A DNA stretch of 46,314 nt from an uncultured Oscillospiraceae bacterium. GTDB taxonomy: Bacteria; Bacillota; Clostridia; Oscillospirales; Oscillospiraceae. The position numbers were made by a program, and so were the translations under genes. The notes beneath the pieces are model-generated. The model did no database searches. It was given only the letters and a program-made list of their open reading frames with translations, and was not told the origin of the DNA. Below, piece by piece: positions 9,138 to 16,593 of the stretch (within the stretch, counting starts at the first letter, position 1; the number at the start of each line of letters is the position of its first letter). The stretch is taken from positions 1 through 46,314 of the forward strand of contig CAKTJC010000022.1 of NCBI GenBank assembly GCA_934567355.1, written 5' to 3'.

Positions 9138-10382
9138 TCATTCCTCCGTTTGCTTGGAAGCGTAGCGATTAGGATCGTAATTGCGCCCCTTGCAGTAGGG
9201 ACGGTCGGCAATGCCGGACAGGGTCTCGCACTTGATTTCTTTCTCTTCCGTTACCAGGCCCTTTCTGGCGGCGTACTCTTTCGCAGCGGCGGAGCGCTCG
9301 GCTTCCTCCTGCTCACGCTGCTTTTTCTGCATTTTTTTCTTGCTGGTGTTTTCGGTAATGCCGTCGGGGTTGGCAGCCCGGCGCTCGGCGCGCTGCTGCT
9401 CCTTCTCGGCCTCCAGCCGATCCTGCTCCAGGCGGCGCTTGAGCCGCTCGGCATCCTCGGCGTCATACTGGGTGCGATACTTCTTGGTCAGCAGCACATC
9501 CTCGATGGTTCTCACCACGCCGCCCACAAACCAGTACAGCGACAGGGAAGCGGGCACCGTAAAACCGATCACCAGCATCATGATCGGCATGGTATACATC
9601 ATGGCCTTGCTGGTCTGGGCAGCCTGAGAATTCTTGGCAGTTTCCTCATCCTGAATGCCATCCTTGTTGGTGACCACGGAATCATTCATCTTTTGGTTGA
9701 TCCACATGGTAACCACCTGGTTGCCGGCAGACAGCAGCGCCAGCAGGAACAGGCCCACGTTCGGCCAGCTCCAGAAGGTGGAGGCAAAGACATTAAACGG
9801 CGGGATCAAGCCCAGGTTGCAGCCCAGGAAATTGAAATTGACGCCGTTCAGGACGGTATCGCTGATGGTGGGGATCGCTTCCTTCAGTACATCGGCGTAC
9901 TGAGGGATCAGCTGGGCAGCCGTAAGCTGGCTGTAATAGGCATTGGAGCCGAAGGCCTCGGGAGCGGCATTTTTCAGCACCTCTACGATCTGATTGGCAG
10001 TCTCCGCGCTCTCATGGAGCATGTACACCAGGGGCTGACGCACCACGGTATACAGGGGGATGATGATCAGCATGGGCACCAGGCTCCACAGGCAGCCTCC
10101 GCCCATGGACACGCCCTCTTCCTTATACATTGCCTGGATGGCTGCATTCTGGCGCTGGGGATCGTCGGCATAGCGGCGCTGGATCTCCTGCATCCGGGGC
10201 TGAAGGCGGGACATTTTCATCATGCTCTTTTTGGACTTCGCCGTCATGGGCAGCATCACCAGCTGCACAATGATGGCGAACAGGGTCAGCGCTACGCCGT
10301 AGTTGTTGGTAAATTGATACAGCCAGCCCATCAGATAGCCGAAGGGAACCTGGATGATATCAGCGAGGGAGAACAGGAACAT
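9138..10382 (-). CDS. yidC: Membrane protein insertase YidC (Oxa1 family)
   Basis: Inserts and folds membrane proteins alone or with SecYEG. The sequence has the short N-terminal hydrophobic segment (FLFSLADIIQVPFGYLMGWLY), TM2 (GVALTLFAIIVQLVMLPM), then the cytoplasmic charged loop KSKKSMMKMSRLQPRMQEIQRRYADD typical of the family. GGCLWSLVPMLIIIPLYTVVRQPL carries TM3, and two further TM segments follow. The insertion between TM3 and TM4 is longer than in Bacillus. The C-terminal tail is highly charged and Glu/Arg-rich, suitable for ribosome contact. It lacks the lipoprotein signal of SpoIIIJ, as expected for Clostridia. Confidence 0.94.
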   Translation of the reverse strand: MFLFSLADIIQVPFGYLMGWLYQFTNNYGVALTLFAIIVQLVMLPMTAKSKKSMMKMSRLQPRMQEIQRRYADDPQRQNAAIQAMYKEEGVSMGGGCLWSLVPMLIIIPLYTVVRQPLVYMLHESAETANQIVEVLKNAAPEAFGSNAYYSQLTAAQLIPQYADVLKEAIPTISDTVLNGVNFNFLGCNLGLIPPFNVFASTFWSWPNVGLFLLALLSAGNQVVTMWINQKMNDSVVTNKDGIQDEETAKNSQAAQTSKAMMYTMPIMMLVIGFTVPASLSLYWFVGGVVRTIEDVLLTKKYRTQYDAEDAERLKRRLEQDRLEAEKEQQRAERRAANPDGITENTSKKKMQKKQREQEEAERSAAAKEYAARKGLVTEEKEIKCETLSGIADRPYCKGRNYDPNRYASKQTEE

Positions 10383-10415
10383 GGACTTTCCTCCTTATTC
10401 TTTGAAGTCATTGCT

Positions 10416-10628
10416 TCACGGGACGGGGTCATAGGTATCCCCGTGATAAAACGGGTGGCACTTGGCAATCCGCTTGATTGCCAGCCATCCGCCGCGGATG
10501 GCCCCATAGCGGCAGATTGCCTCGTAGGCATAAGCCGAGCAGGTGGGGCGAAAGCGGCATCTGGGCGGAAACGCCGGGGAAATGCATCTCTGATAGAATC
10601 GGATCAGGCCAAGCAGCACTCTTTTCAC
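10416..10628 (-). CDS. yidD: Membrane protein insertion efficiency factor YidD
   Basis: A 70-residue amphipathic inner-leaflet protein that assists YidC-dependent insertion. The family core is clear: [22 protein letters not shown] followed by SAYAYEAI and [13 protein letters not shown] at the end, with the three conserved Cys and the HP motif. The start overlaps the rnpA stop by 4 bases (ATGA), and yidC follows 33 bp downstream. Confidence 0.95.
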   Translation of the reverse strand: MKRVLLGLIRFYQRCISPAFPPRCRFRPTCSAYAYEAICRYGAIRGGWLAIKRIAKCHPFYHGDTYDPVP

Positions 10629-10975
10629 GGCCGCTCACCATCTTCCCGCAGGATACCGGCCCTGGCAGCCAGATTCAGGTAGCTTGCCGTCAGGCGCTGG
10701 AAGGGAGCCTCCACTGCGCGGGTGCGCGCCACCACCACAATGTCCCAGCCACGCTGGAACTGCTGCTCATTCAGCCGGTAAATCTCGCGCAGGCGGCGGC
10801 GGGTACGGTTGCGGTACACCGCATGTCCCAGCTTCTTGCCGACGGTGATGCCCACCCGGTTGATCTCCAGGCGGTTTTTGCGGGCATAGAGCACCAAGTA
10901 CGAGTCGGCCACGCCGCTCGTGTGGTACAGCCGCCGGAAAATATGATTGAGCTTCAAGCTGGTGGAATACTTCAT
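10625..10975 (-). CDS. rnpA: Ribonuclease P protein component
   Basis: Protein cofactor of RNase P that helps the catalytic RNA bind pre-tRNA. The 116-residue product shows [27 protein letters not shown], which holds the RNR signature of the family, followed by the DIVVVART strand. Basic composition fits RNA binding. It is preceded by rpmH and overlaps yidD by 4 bases. Confidence 0.95.
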   Translation of the reverse strand: MKYSTSLKLNHIFRRLYHTSGVADSYLVLYARKNRLEINRVGITVGKKLGHAVYRNRTRRRLREIYRLNEQQFQRGWDIVVVARTRAVEAPFQRLTASYLNLAARAGILREDGERP

Positions 10976-11025
10976 AGTGCAAACTCCAAAATTCGATTGC
11001 CGTCTCCGGGAGCATAAGGCGCAAT

Positions 11026-11069
11026 AAAAAGGGAGCGGGGCGAATTGCCTTCACCCCGCTTTTGCTCCC
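11026..11069 (-). terminator. Attenuating terminator between rpmH and rnpA
   Basis: On the minus strand a GGGA/GCGGGG arm pairs with CCCCGCTCCC (11031-11040), followed by five T and ATT. It lies 50 bp after the rpmH stop and 50 bp before rnpA. It probably sets a high rpmH to low rnpA ratio by partial termination. Confidence 0.7.
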
Positions 11070-11114
11070 ATTTCGCTCAGAGCAATATTCCCACTCCGGG
11101 GCGCCCAATGCTCA

Positions 11115-11249
11115 TCAAGCGGACAGAACCTTGCGGCCCTTCGCACGGCGGCGGGCAAGAACCTTACGACCGTTGGAAGAAGCCATTCTCTGACGGAAAC
11201 CATGCACCTTGGAACGGTGACGTTTGCTGGGCTGATAGGTACGCTTCAT
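11115..11249 (-). CDS. rpmH: Large ribosomal subunit protein bL34
   Basis: The 44-codon gene encodes [19 protein letters not shown], then [20 protein letters not shown] and KVLSA, an almost invariant bL34 sequence. AGGAGGTG lies upstream at good spacing. It heads the rnpA-yidD-yidC-jag cluster and shares its promoter. Confidence 0.98.
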   Translation of the reverse strand: MKRTYQPSKRHRSKVHGFRQRMASSNGRKVLARRRAKGRKVLSA

Positions 11250-11342
11250 GAAAGATACACCTCCTTATTCTGCTTCATATGCTCGACAGCCCCGAGGGCC
11301 GCAGCAACGCACATTCACTGACTTTCACAGTCATGCCAAGAT

Positions 11343-11371
11343 ATTATAACCGAAAAAAAGCAGCAGGTCAA
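11343..11371 (-). promoter_or_regulatory. Promoter of the rpmH operon
   Basis: On the minus strand TTGACC (11371-11366) and TATAAT (11348-11343) are 17 bp apart, about 95 bp upstream of rpmH. Confidence 0.8.
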
Positions 11372-11430
11372 CACATTTTTTCATTTTTTGCCGATCGTTC
11401 CCTTACTGTTTAAGATTTTCCGAACCCCAC

Positions 11431-11459
11431 TTGCGCTCAAGGCACTTTTGCTGTAAAAT
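11431..11459 (+). promoter_or_regulatory. Probable promoter of pgi
   Basis: TTGCGC (11431-11436) and TAAAAT (11454-11459) are separated by 17 bp. No DnaA-box cluster is present in the 11250-11500 intergenic region. Confidence 0.5.
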
Positions 11460-11502
11460 ACTCCCGATATGATCTTGCGACAGGAAGGACGTGTTTTCCT
11501 AT

Positions 11503-12813
11503 ATGATAAAGCTCGACATTTCCAATGTGTGGGGAAGTGTTGAATTTGGAGATCTGATGGCAATTGAAAAGGACGTATCCGCCGCCCATGCCTGCCTGAC
11601 CGGCAGCGACCCGGAGGTGCGGACGCACCTGGGCTGGCTGGCGCTCCCGGCCAGGGAAACGGCAGAAGAAATTTCCAGGATTCATGCCGCGGCGGAAAAG
11701 CTCCGTAGCTGCTCCGATGTGCTGGTGGTAATTGGTGTTGGCGGCTCATATCTGGGTGCCCGCGCTGCGATAGAGCTGCTGCAGGGGGAAACCCGCAACC
11801 TGGGGCGGGGGCAAAAGGGCGATCCGCAGATCCTTTATGCCGGCAGCAGCCTGAGTACCCGGCAGTGGAACGAGCTGATGCGGCTGCTGGACAGCCGGGA
11901 CTTTTCTCTTATCATCATCTCCAAATCCGGCGTCACCACCGAGCCCGCCATTGCCACCCGTGCCCTGCGATGGATGCTGGAACGCAAATATGGCACCGAC
12001 GGCGCGCGGGAGCGCATTGTCGCCGTTACCGATCCCATCAAGGGTGCGCTTCGTCAGATGGCACAGGAGGAGCGATGGGAGTCCTTTTCCATCCCTGCAG
12101 ATGTGGGCGGACGGTATTCCGTGCTCAGTCCGGCCGGACTTCTGCCCATGGCGGCAGCCGGCTTGGACATTCAAAAGCTGCTCTCCGGCGCAGCTGCGGC
12201 AAAGGACGTTTACGACCTTCGTTCCTATGAGAATCCCGTCTGGCTCTATGCCGCCATGCGGAATCTGATGAGCCGCCACGGCAAATTTATTGAAATACTT
12301 GGAAGCTTTGAACCGGATTTCCGCATGTTCGGCGCCTGGTGGCAGCAGCTGTTTGCCGAATCCGAGGGCAAGCAGGGCAAGGGGCTGTTCCCCGCCGCCG
12401 CCGCATTCACCACGGATCTGCACTCCCTGGGGCAGCTGATCCAGCAGGGCAGACGCAACCTTTTCGAAACCCTGCTCCGTTTCGATCCCCCGGCGCAGCA
12501 ATGCACCATCGGCACCGACGTCAAGAATCTGGATCAGCTGAATTACCTGGCAGGCAAACGGCTGGACGAGGTGGACGAGTGCGCTTACCTCGGCACGATC
12601 GCGGCACATGTGGACGGCGGCGTGCCCGTGATCACGGTGGACTGTGGGGCGCTGGATGAAGAGAAGGCAGGAGAGCTTTTCTATTTTATGGAGCTCAGCT
12701 GTGCCATTTCCGCATCTATTTTGGGGGTTAATCCCTTCGATCAGCCCGGAGTGGAGGAATACAAGCGCAATATGTTTGCACTTCTGGGAAAACCCGGCTT
12801 CGAAAATCTGTAA
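11503..12813 (+). CDS. pgi: Glucose-6-phosphate isomerase
   Basis: Interconverts glucose 6-phosphate and fructose 6-phosphate in glycolysis. The sugar-phosphate isomerase fold shows VIGVGGSYLGARAAIELL, the phosphate-binding KSGVTTEPAIATRALR, and the family signature FEPDFRMFGAWWQQLFAESEGK. At about 436 residues it is the short Firmicutes type. ATG at 11503 gives MIKLDISNVWG as in relatives; GTG at 11491 is in frame but only 2 bp after AGGAAGG, so the longer start is less likely. It is transcribed divergently from rpmH. Confidence 0.94.
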   Translation: MIKLDISNVWGSVEFGDLMAIEKDVSAAHACLTGSDPEVRTHLGWLALPARETAEEISRIHAAAEKLRSCSDVLVVIGVGGSYLGARAAIELLQGETRNLGRGQKGDPQILYAGSSLSTRQWNELMRLLDSRDFSLIIISKSGVTTEPAIATRALRWMLERKYGTDGARERIVAVTDPIKGALRQMAQEERWESFSIPADVGGRYSVLSPAGLLPMAAAGLDIQKLLSGAAAAKDVYDLRSYENPVWLYAAMRNLMSRHGKFIEILGSFEPDFRMFGAWWQQLFAESEGKQGKGLFPAAAAFTTDLHSLGQLIQQGRRNLFETLLRFDPPAQQCTIGTDVKNLDQLNYLAGKRLDEVDECAYLGTIAAHVDGGVPVITVDCGALDEEKAGELFYFMELSCAISASILGVNPFDQPGVEEYKRNMFALLGKPGFENL

Positions 12814-12840
12814 ACATATTTGAAATTGCCAAAAATATAG

Positions 12841-12869
12841 TTGCAAATTTCTTCGATTCCTGTTAAAAT
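12841..12869 (+). promoter_or_regulatory. Promoter of the small P-loop gene
   Basis: TTGCAA (12841-12846) and TAAAAT (12864-12869) are 17 bp apart, 45 bp upstream of the ATG at 12914. Confidence 0.65.
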
Positions 12870-12913
12870 GATATCAAGCCAATTACTCTGGCATAGCAAA
12901 GGAGGATATTCCG

Positions 12914-13321
12914 ATGATTCATGTTATTCTGGGCCTGAAGGGCTCCGGCAAAACCAAAAAACTGATCGACGGCATCAACGCAGCGGTGGCGCAGGCCAGC
13001 GGCGATGTGGTGTGCATCGAATATGGCAAGAAGCTTACCTATGACGTTACCTACAAGGTTCGCCTGGTAGATTCCCAGGAATACGGCATTCAGTCTGCCG
13101 AAATGCTCAAGGGCTTCCTGAGCGGTCTGCACGCGGGCAACTTTGATATTACCCACGTATTTGTTGACAATCTGTATAAGACCATTGGCCACGACCTGTC
13201 TGCCGCCGAAGGCTTCATCGCCTGGGCTGCCAAGTTCGCCGCCGACAACAACATGGAGATCACCGTCACCCTGTCCGAGGATCCCGCCAACATCTCCGAA
13301 TCCATTAAGCAGTATCTGTAA
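12914..13321 (+). CDS. Small P-loop NTPase-like protein of unknown function
   Basis: The 135-residue product starts with a Walker A motif, MIHVILGLKGSGKTKKLI, and has a hydrophobic strand ending in Asp (ITHVFVDNLYK) that could serve as Walker B, an arrangement reminiscent of thymidine-kinase-like folds. No further domain, signal peptide or membrane segment is visible. It has its own promoter, AAAGGAGG ribosome binding site and a strong terminator, so it is a monocistronic and probably well-expressed gene. The function is not recognised; names such as PilT-like should not be trusted on the Walker A alone. Confidence 0.75.
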   Translation: MIHVILGLKGSGKTKKLIDGINAAVAQASGDVVCIEYGKKLTYDVTYKVRLVDSQEYGIQSAEMLKGFLSGLHAGNFDITHVFVDNLYKTIGHDLSAAEGFIAWAAKFAADNNMEITVTLSEDPANISESIKQYL

Positions 13322-13334
13322 AAGTACATTTTTA

Positions 13335-13364
13335 ACGCCGCTGCAACGTTGCAGCGGCGTTTTT
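13335..13364 (+). terminator. Intrinsic terminator of the P-loop gene
   Basis: A 26-bp perfect palindrome (ACGCCGCTGCAAC and its complement) is followed by TTTTT. Confidence 0.9.
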
Positions 13365-13408
13365 CCGTTCATCTTAAATCCTGCACTTGTAGCCCGTCTG
13401 TGCCAATG

Positions 13409-13906
13409 TTACCGGGAAAAGGATCGCTTGTATGTCGGCAGCACATGCTTCCAGAATACCAGACCGTTTACAAGAAGCAGTGCGCCGAACAGGCACCTTG
13501 CCGGAAGCTCCGGGCAGAGAAGGGAAATGCCGTTCATATCCCCGCCGCCGAAAAAGCCACACAGGACACTTAAGTACAGCGGGTCGAGCAGCAGGAGGGC
13601 GATCGTGATGTAATACAGACTTGCACGGAGGAGCTTGCTTTTTGCGCGGCAGATATGCCCTGCGAGTGCTGAAAGCAGGTACCCGGTGCAGAGAGTCGCC
13701 AGTGCACCTGCAAGGCAGAAGATGCCCAGCTGGGTATCCGTCAGACGCTCGGCATAGACGTCGATCTGCACGCCAAGCCCCATGAAATTGATTTGCCTGA
13801 ACACACCGGTCAGCAGCGCATAGAGTAGATGCGCCCCCTCGTGGATGAGATAATAGGCAGCCAGCGCCGCCAGAATGCCGATGTATTGCCGTACACGTTT
13901 TGACAT
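13409..13906 (-). CDS. Putative M50-like membrane metalloprotease
   Basis: A 165-residue polytopic membrane protein with about four hydrophobic segments. TM1 contains HEGAH (in YYLIHEGAHLLYALL), a match to the HExxH zinc motif in the membrane-embedded position used by site-2 proteases. A later segment reads LLLLDPLYLSV, where the third zinc ligand Asp of S2P (LDG or NPDG) could lie. This resembles small M50-type or CAAX-distant proteases, but no other signature is present. It is the third gene of a minus-strand group with 14410 and 15017 (21-bp gap). The substrate is unknown and the enzymatic role is an inference. Confidence 0.6.
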   Translation of the reverse strand: MSKRVRQYIGILAALAAYYLIHEGAHLLYALLTGVFRQINFMGLGVQIDVYAERLTDTQLGIFCLAGALATLCTGYLLSALAGHICRAKSKLLRASLYYITIALLLLDPLYLSVLCGFFGGGDMNGISLLCPELPARCLFGALLLVNGLVFWKHVLPTYKRSFSR

Positions 13907-13927
13907 GATTATTTTATCCTCCCAAAA

Positions 13928-14410
13928 TTATTTTCTTCCCAAATAACGGGATACATGGCAGCCGTACTCCCGGTAGGGTGCGCCAAAGGTATTTGCAAGA
14001 TAGACACCGCAGCGTTCCGTTGCTGCTGCCTCGCCGGTATCCGCTGTCCAAATGCTGGTTTCCATTCGCTTTGTTTTCAGAATGACCTTCTGAATTTCAC
14101 CCTTGACGGGAATGGTCACATCAAAATCGCCGGTTTCAAAGAAACCGAAAACCGCGCTGAAGTTAAAGCCCACATAGAGTGTCCCGTCCTGTTCTTCGGC
14201 ATAGTATCCGCAGAACCCCTCCGGGAAGGAACCGGGGTAAAATCCTTTGATTTTTACGGTGGATTCTCCCACTTCTACGGATTCGATTCCAGCCCCTTCG
14301 CAGCCCCGAAAACCCAGCAGCTTCCAGCCATAACGTCCCAACGCAAAAATTGCAGCCAGAATCAGCAGCAGGGTAAGTAATATGGAGATGATTCTTTTCA
14401 GTAGTTTCAT
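13928..14410 (-). CDS. Membrane-anchored protein with a methyltransferase-like C-terminal tail
   Basis: A 160-residue protein with an N-terminal TM anchor (ISILLTLLLILAAIFALG) and an extracytoplasmic beta-rich domain (residues 40-128) of unknown function. The last 25 or so residues, TFGAPYREYGCHVSRYLGRK, closely copy the C-terminus of the neighbouring isoprenylcysteine methyltransferase-like protein (TFGEPYREYCRRVFRYLGRK); the DNA is also similar (13931-13996 versus 14421-14486). It therefore looks like a fusion produced by a short duplication. Its first 248 bases are overlapped out of frame by the upstream gene. Confidence 0.65.
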   Translation of the reverse strand: MKLLKRIISILLTLLLILAAIFALGRYGWKLLGFRGCEGAGIESVEVGESTVKIKGFYPGSFPEGFCGYYAEEQDGTLYVGFNFSAVFGFFETGDFDVTIPVKGEIQKVILKTKRMETSIWTADTGEAAATERCGVYLANTFGAPYREYGCHVSRYLGRK

Positions 14411-15017
14411 CTATGTTCCTTTTTCGTCCTAAATATCGAAAAACCCGACGGCAGTATTCCCGGTAGGGCTCTCCGAAGGTGCTTGCCAGAAATCGCTCTT
14501 CCTGTAAAATCTGCAAATGCAGCATAATCATGGCAAACAGAGAAAATCCCAATGTCAGCACATTGCAATACATCAGCAGCACACCGATGTACATAAAATC
14601 AAAGCCAAGGAAGGCCGGGTTGCGGCTGAAGGCGTATATGCCGGTGGTGACCAGCTGCGTTTTGTCCGTATCAGGGATCCCTGCCCGCCAGCTGTCCTTC
14701 ATGCACAGGACGGAAAGCAGGAATATCATATCGCCCAGCATTCCGGTGCAGAAGCCGGTGAACCTTGCGCCTGCCGGGAGCAGGCTCCAGCCGAAGGCAA
14801 TGGAAATCAGCTGCGCAGCGGGGGCCCCCAGCGTCGCAATGCTCATGAGCAGCTCAACCGTGCGGATGGATTTTTCTTTTCTTCGCCCGATCTGCCGGGT
14901 TTGGATGCCGCGCCGCTTCTGCGCCAGCATTTTGGTAAAATAGATGCCATAGAAGACTGCCAGCACAAGCAGCGCCAGCAGGGCATCGGAGAGCTTTTCT
15001 TCCAGGGGAAATTTCAT
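14163..15017 (-). CDS. Isoprenylcysteine carboxyl methyltransferase (ICMT/PEMT)-like protein with read-through tail
   Basis: Integral membrane methyltransferase-like protein. Residues 1-199 form the family portion, with several TM segments and the conserved SAM/membrane block LVTTGIYAFSRNPAFLGFD, then EERFLASTFGEPYREY and RYLGRK, where relatives normally end (near base 14421). Here the stop is missing and the frame continues another 85 codons to 14163 in a frame different from the gene at 14410, giving a low-complexity, Arg/Cys-rich tail with no family character. Either the tail is a translated accident or a sequence error removed the stop. AGAGGAAAA precedes the ATG at 15017. The substrate is not predictable. 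Confidence 0.7.
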   Translation of the reverse strand: MKFPLEEKLSDALLALLVLAVFYGIYFTKMLAQKRRGIQTRQIGRRKEKSIRTVELLMSIATLGAPAAQLISIAFGWSLLPAGARFTGFCTGMLGDMIFLLSVLCMKDSWRAGIPDTDKTQLVTTGIYAFSRNPAFLGFDFMYIGVLLMYCNVLTLGFSLFAMIMLHLQILQEERFLASTFGEPYREYCRRVFRYLGRKRNIDETTEKNHLHITYPAADSGCNFCVGTLWLEAAGFSGLRRGWNRIRRSGRIHRKNQRILPRFLPGGVLRILCRRTGRDTLCGL

Positions 15018-15179
15018 ATTTTTCCTCTCTTCTTATAACTTTTCCTTCTTAAGCAGAACAGAACCGACGAGATGATTCTTTGTTGCCGTTATTTTCTCCG
15101 CAGGCAGCCTTTTCCCATCGGTCTGTTCAGCCATTTGCCCAACCGCAAATTCCGCGATGGTCAGGCAGGTGAACATCCG

Positions 15180-15755
15180 TCACTCCAGCGCGGCGAGATC
15201 GGAGGGTTCATATCGGTTGTGCCCCGGCAGGCTCTTTTTGTATCTCCAGCATGCAATTGCTTCATCGAGACCCCTGCCCGGGTTATTTTCGAAAAAGGCG
15301 CGAATGTATGCATTATACTCAAACTGGCTGCCGATTGCCGTTTTTCCCTGCCTCTTCTCCGCAAGGATCCTGCCATACGCAAGGACGGCATCCCCGTAGG
15401 TCTTTCCGGCATTCTCCTTTAACCATTTCTGAAACGGGAGGCAAAAGGAAAAGCTTTTTCCGATTTTACCGATGAAAAACGCTCTGTGCTTTTCGGAGCA
15501 GACGATATTAGATTCGATCACCGTGTCTTCGGTAATCGCGCCAATTGCCCGAGTCGGCTTCCTTTTGGCAGTAGAGGAGGGCAGCACGTTCCCATTTTCC
15601 AGAAAGCAGGCGATCCTATCCGTCAGCTCCTGCTTTCCTCCTGAAGCAGGCAGGCCGTTTTCTCTGCAAAAAGTGACCAGCTCTTCTTTCAGGTAATAGT
15701 AGCTCCGAAAATCGGCTCCGCTCAAATTTTTATTCAAATCAGGTCGTTTGCCCAT
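15180..15755 (-). CDS. SAP domain / DUF6434 protein
   Basis: The 191-residue product begins MGKRPDLNKNLSG and has an N-terminal SAP-like helix-extended-helix (residues 13-53: SYYYLKEELVTFCRENGLPA ... ELTDRIACFLENG), a putative nucleic-acid-binding module. A C-terminal DUF6434-type domain follows (AFFIGKIGKSFSFCLPFQKW ... FENNPGRGLDEAIACWRYKK). The start at 15755 is supported by GGAGGGA; an apparent longer frame runs into the interspersed repeat upstream and is not used. Function unknown; DNA binding is inferred from SAP only. Confidence 0.75.
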   Translation of the reverse strand: MGKRPDLNKNLSGADFRSYYYLKEELVTFCRENGLPASGGKQELTDRIACFLENGNVLPSSTAKRKPTRAIGAITEDTVIESNIVCSEKHRAFFIGKIGKSFSFCLPFQKWLKENAGKTYGDAVLAYGRILAEKRQGKTAIGSQFEYNAYIRAFFENNPGRGLDEAIACWRYKKSLPGHNRYEPSDLAALE

Positions 15756-15780
15756 CCGAATATACTCCCTCCATAACGGA

Positions 15781-15949
15781 TTAAGGAAGCTCTGAATAAA
15801 TCGGCAAGAGCTGACAGCGAGAGATTTTTCACTGGATGAAGGTTTCAAAAGTGGCGGAATACTGTATGTATTTCCCACTTTTGAAACCGCACAGCCAGAG
15901 GAAAAGATCCGCTGCTCAGCCGAAGTTGATTTATTCAGAGGTTCCTTAA
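15781..15949. repeat. Interspersed terminal-inverted-repeat element, copy A
   Basis: The left end TTAAGGAAGCTCTGAATAAATC and the right end GATTTATTCAGAGGTTCCTTAA are inverted repeats with one mismatch over 22 bp. Inside are a GCGAGAGATTTTTC block, a hairpin (CAAAAGTGG ... CCACTTTTG around GGAATACTGTATGTATTTCC) and GAAAAGATCCGCT. Related copies are at 23361, 25510, 27776 and 45605. Its right end supplies the TAA stop of the CatA-like gene (15946-15948). No transposase is present, so it looks like a MITE-type element. Confidence 0.85.
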
Positions 15950-16593
15950 AACAGGTTCAGAAAGATCTGCGTCTGAATTTTGTTGATATTCTCCTGGAGT
16001 CGCTCCAGGAAACGCCCGGCATGAGCACCATCCATCTGCGTGTGGTGGAACTGGAACGACAGCTTGATCGTCGTTTTCAGAAGCCCTCTGTGATATTTGC
16101 CCCAGATGAGGAACGGATTGTTGAATATCCCGCTGTTCATGCCCACCGCCCCGTCAATTTCCGTATCGATAATGGCGGAGGTTCCGATGACCATACTGTC
16201 AGTCAGGTCGTGATTTTCACAGGTTTCAGCCACCTGCTTTGTCAGGCGCAGGTAATCCGCGCCAAACTGTACGAAGTTCGTAGAAAACGGCACATCGCAG
16301 GAGCTGACTTCGCCCGTTCTGTTTTTGACAATGGTATTGACTGCAATGGAATCATATTGCAGCAGCTCCCGCCCCACGGGGAGCAGGTAAAACTCCCTGA
16401 TCTCACAGGCAGCCTTGCCGATGCAAAAGCACAGCAGCATATTGAATTTCAGCCCCCGCCGTCGGCTGAACCGAAGAAGCGGCGTAACATCCAGCGTTTT
16501 GAAAAACGTCACCATGGGATTCGGCGCATCCATCCAGAGTTCAAACGCCTCCGCGCGGGTAGTGGCCTTGGGATCGACGACTGTCGGCTTCAT
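15946..16593 (-). CDS. CatA-like O-acetyltransferase
   Basis: Member of the chloramphenicol acetyltransferase fold. The catalytic block is present as FQFHHTQMDGAHAGRFLERL (HHxxxDG with the active-site His), and the substrate and trimer strands (DSIAVNTIVKNRTGEVSSCDVPF) fit CatA. The 215 residues match the family. Classical CATs read HHAVCDG; the TQM variation and overall divergence mean chloramphenicol may not be the substrate. The C-terminal residues lie against the repeat element, whose end supplies the stop. The start overlaps the cysteine hydrolase stop by 4 bases. Confidence 0.82.
   Translation of the reverse strand: MKPTVVDPKATTRAEAFELWMDAPNPMVTFFKTLDVTPLLRFSRRRGLKFNMLLCFCIGKAACEIREFYLLPVGRELLQYDSIAVNTIVKNRTGEVSSCDVPFSTNFVQFGADYLRLTKQVAETCENHDLTDSMVIGTSAIIDTEIDGAVGMNSGIFNNPFLIWGKYHRGLLKTTIKLSFQFHHTQMDGAHAGRFLERLQENINKIQTQIFLNLF

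Noticed and set aside
8274..10682. An 802-codon open frame on the plus strand across jag and yidC
   Set aside because: It is antisense to two certain genes, is Leu/Gly/His-rich without any family motif, and has no ribosome binding site. It results from GC-rich codon use of the real genes.
11250..11490. Possible replication origin next to rpmH
   Set aside because: No TTATCCACA boxes, no AT-rich unwinding repeats and no dnaA.
15756..15878. N-terminal extension of the SAP/DUF6434 protein
   Set aside because: The extra codons are the interspersed repeat itself; a good ribosome binding site supports the start at 15755.
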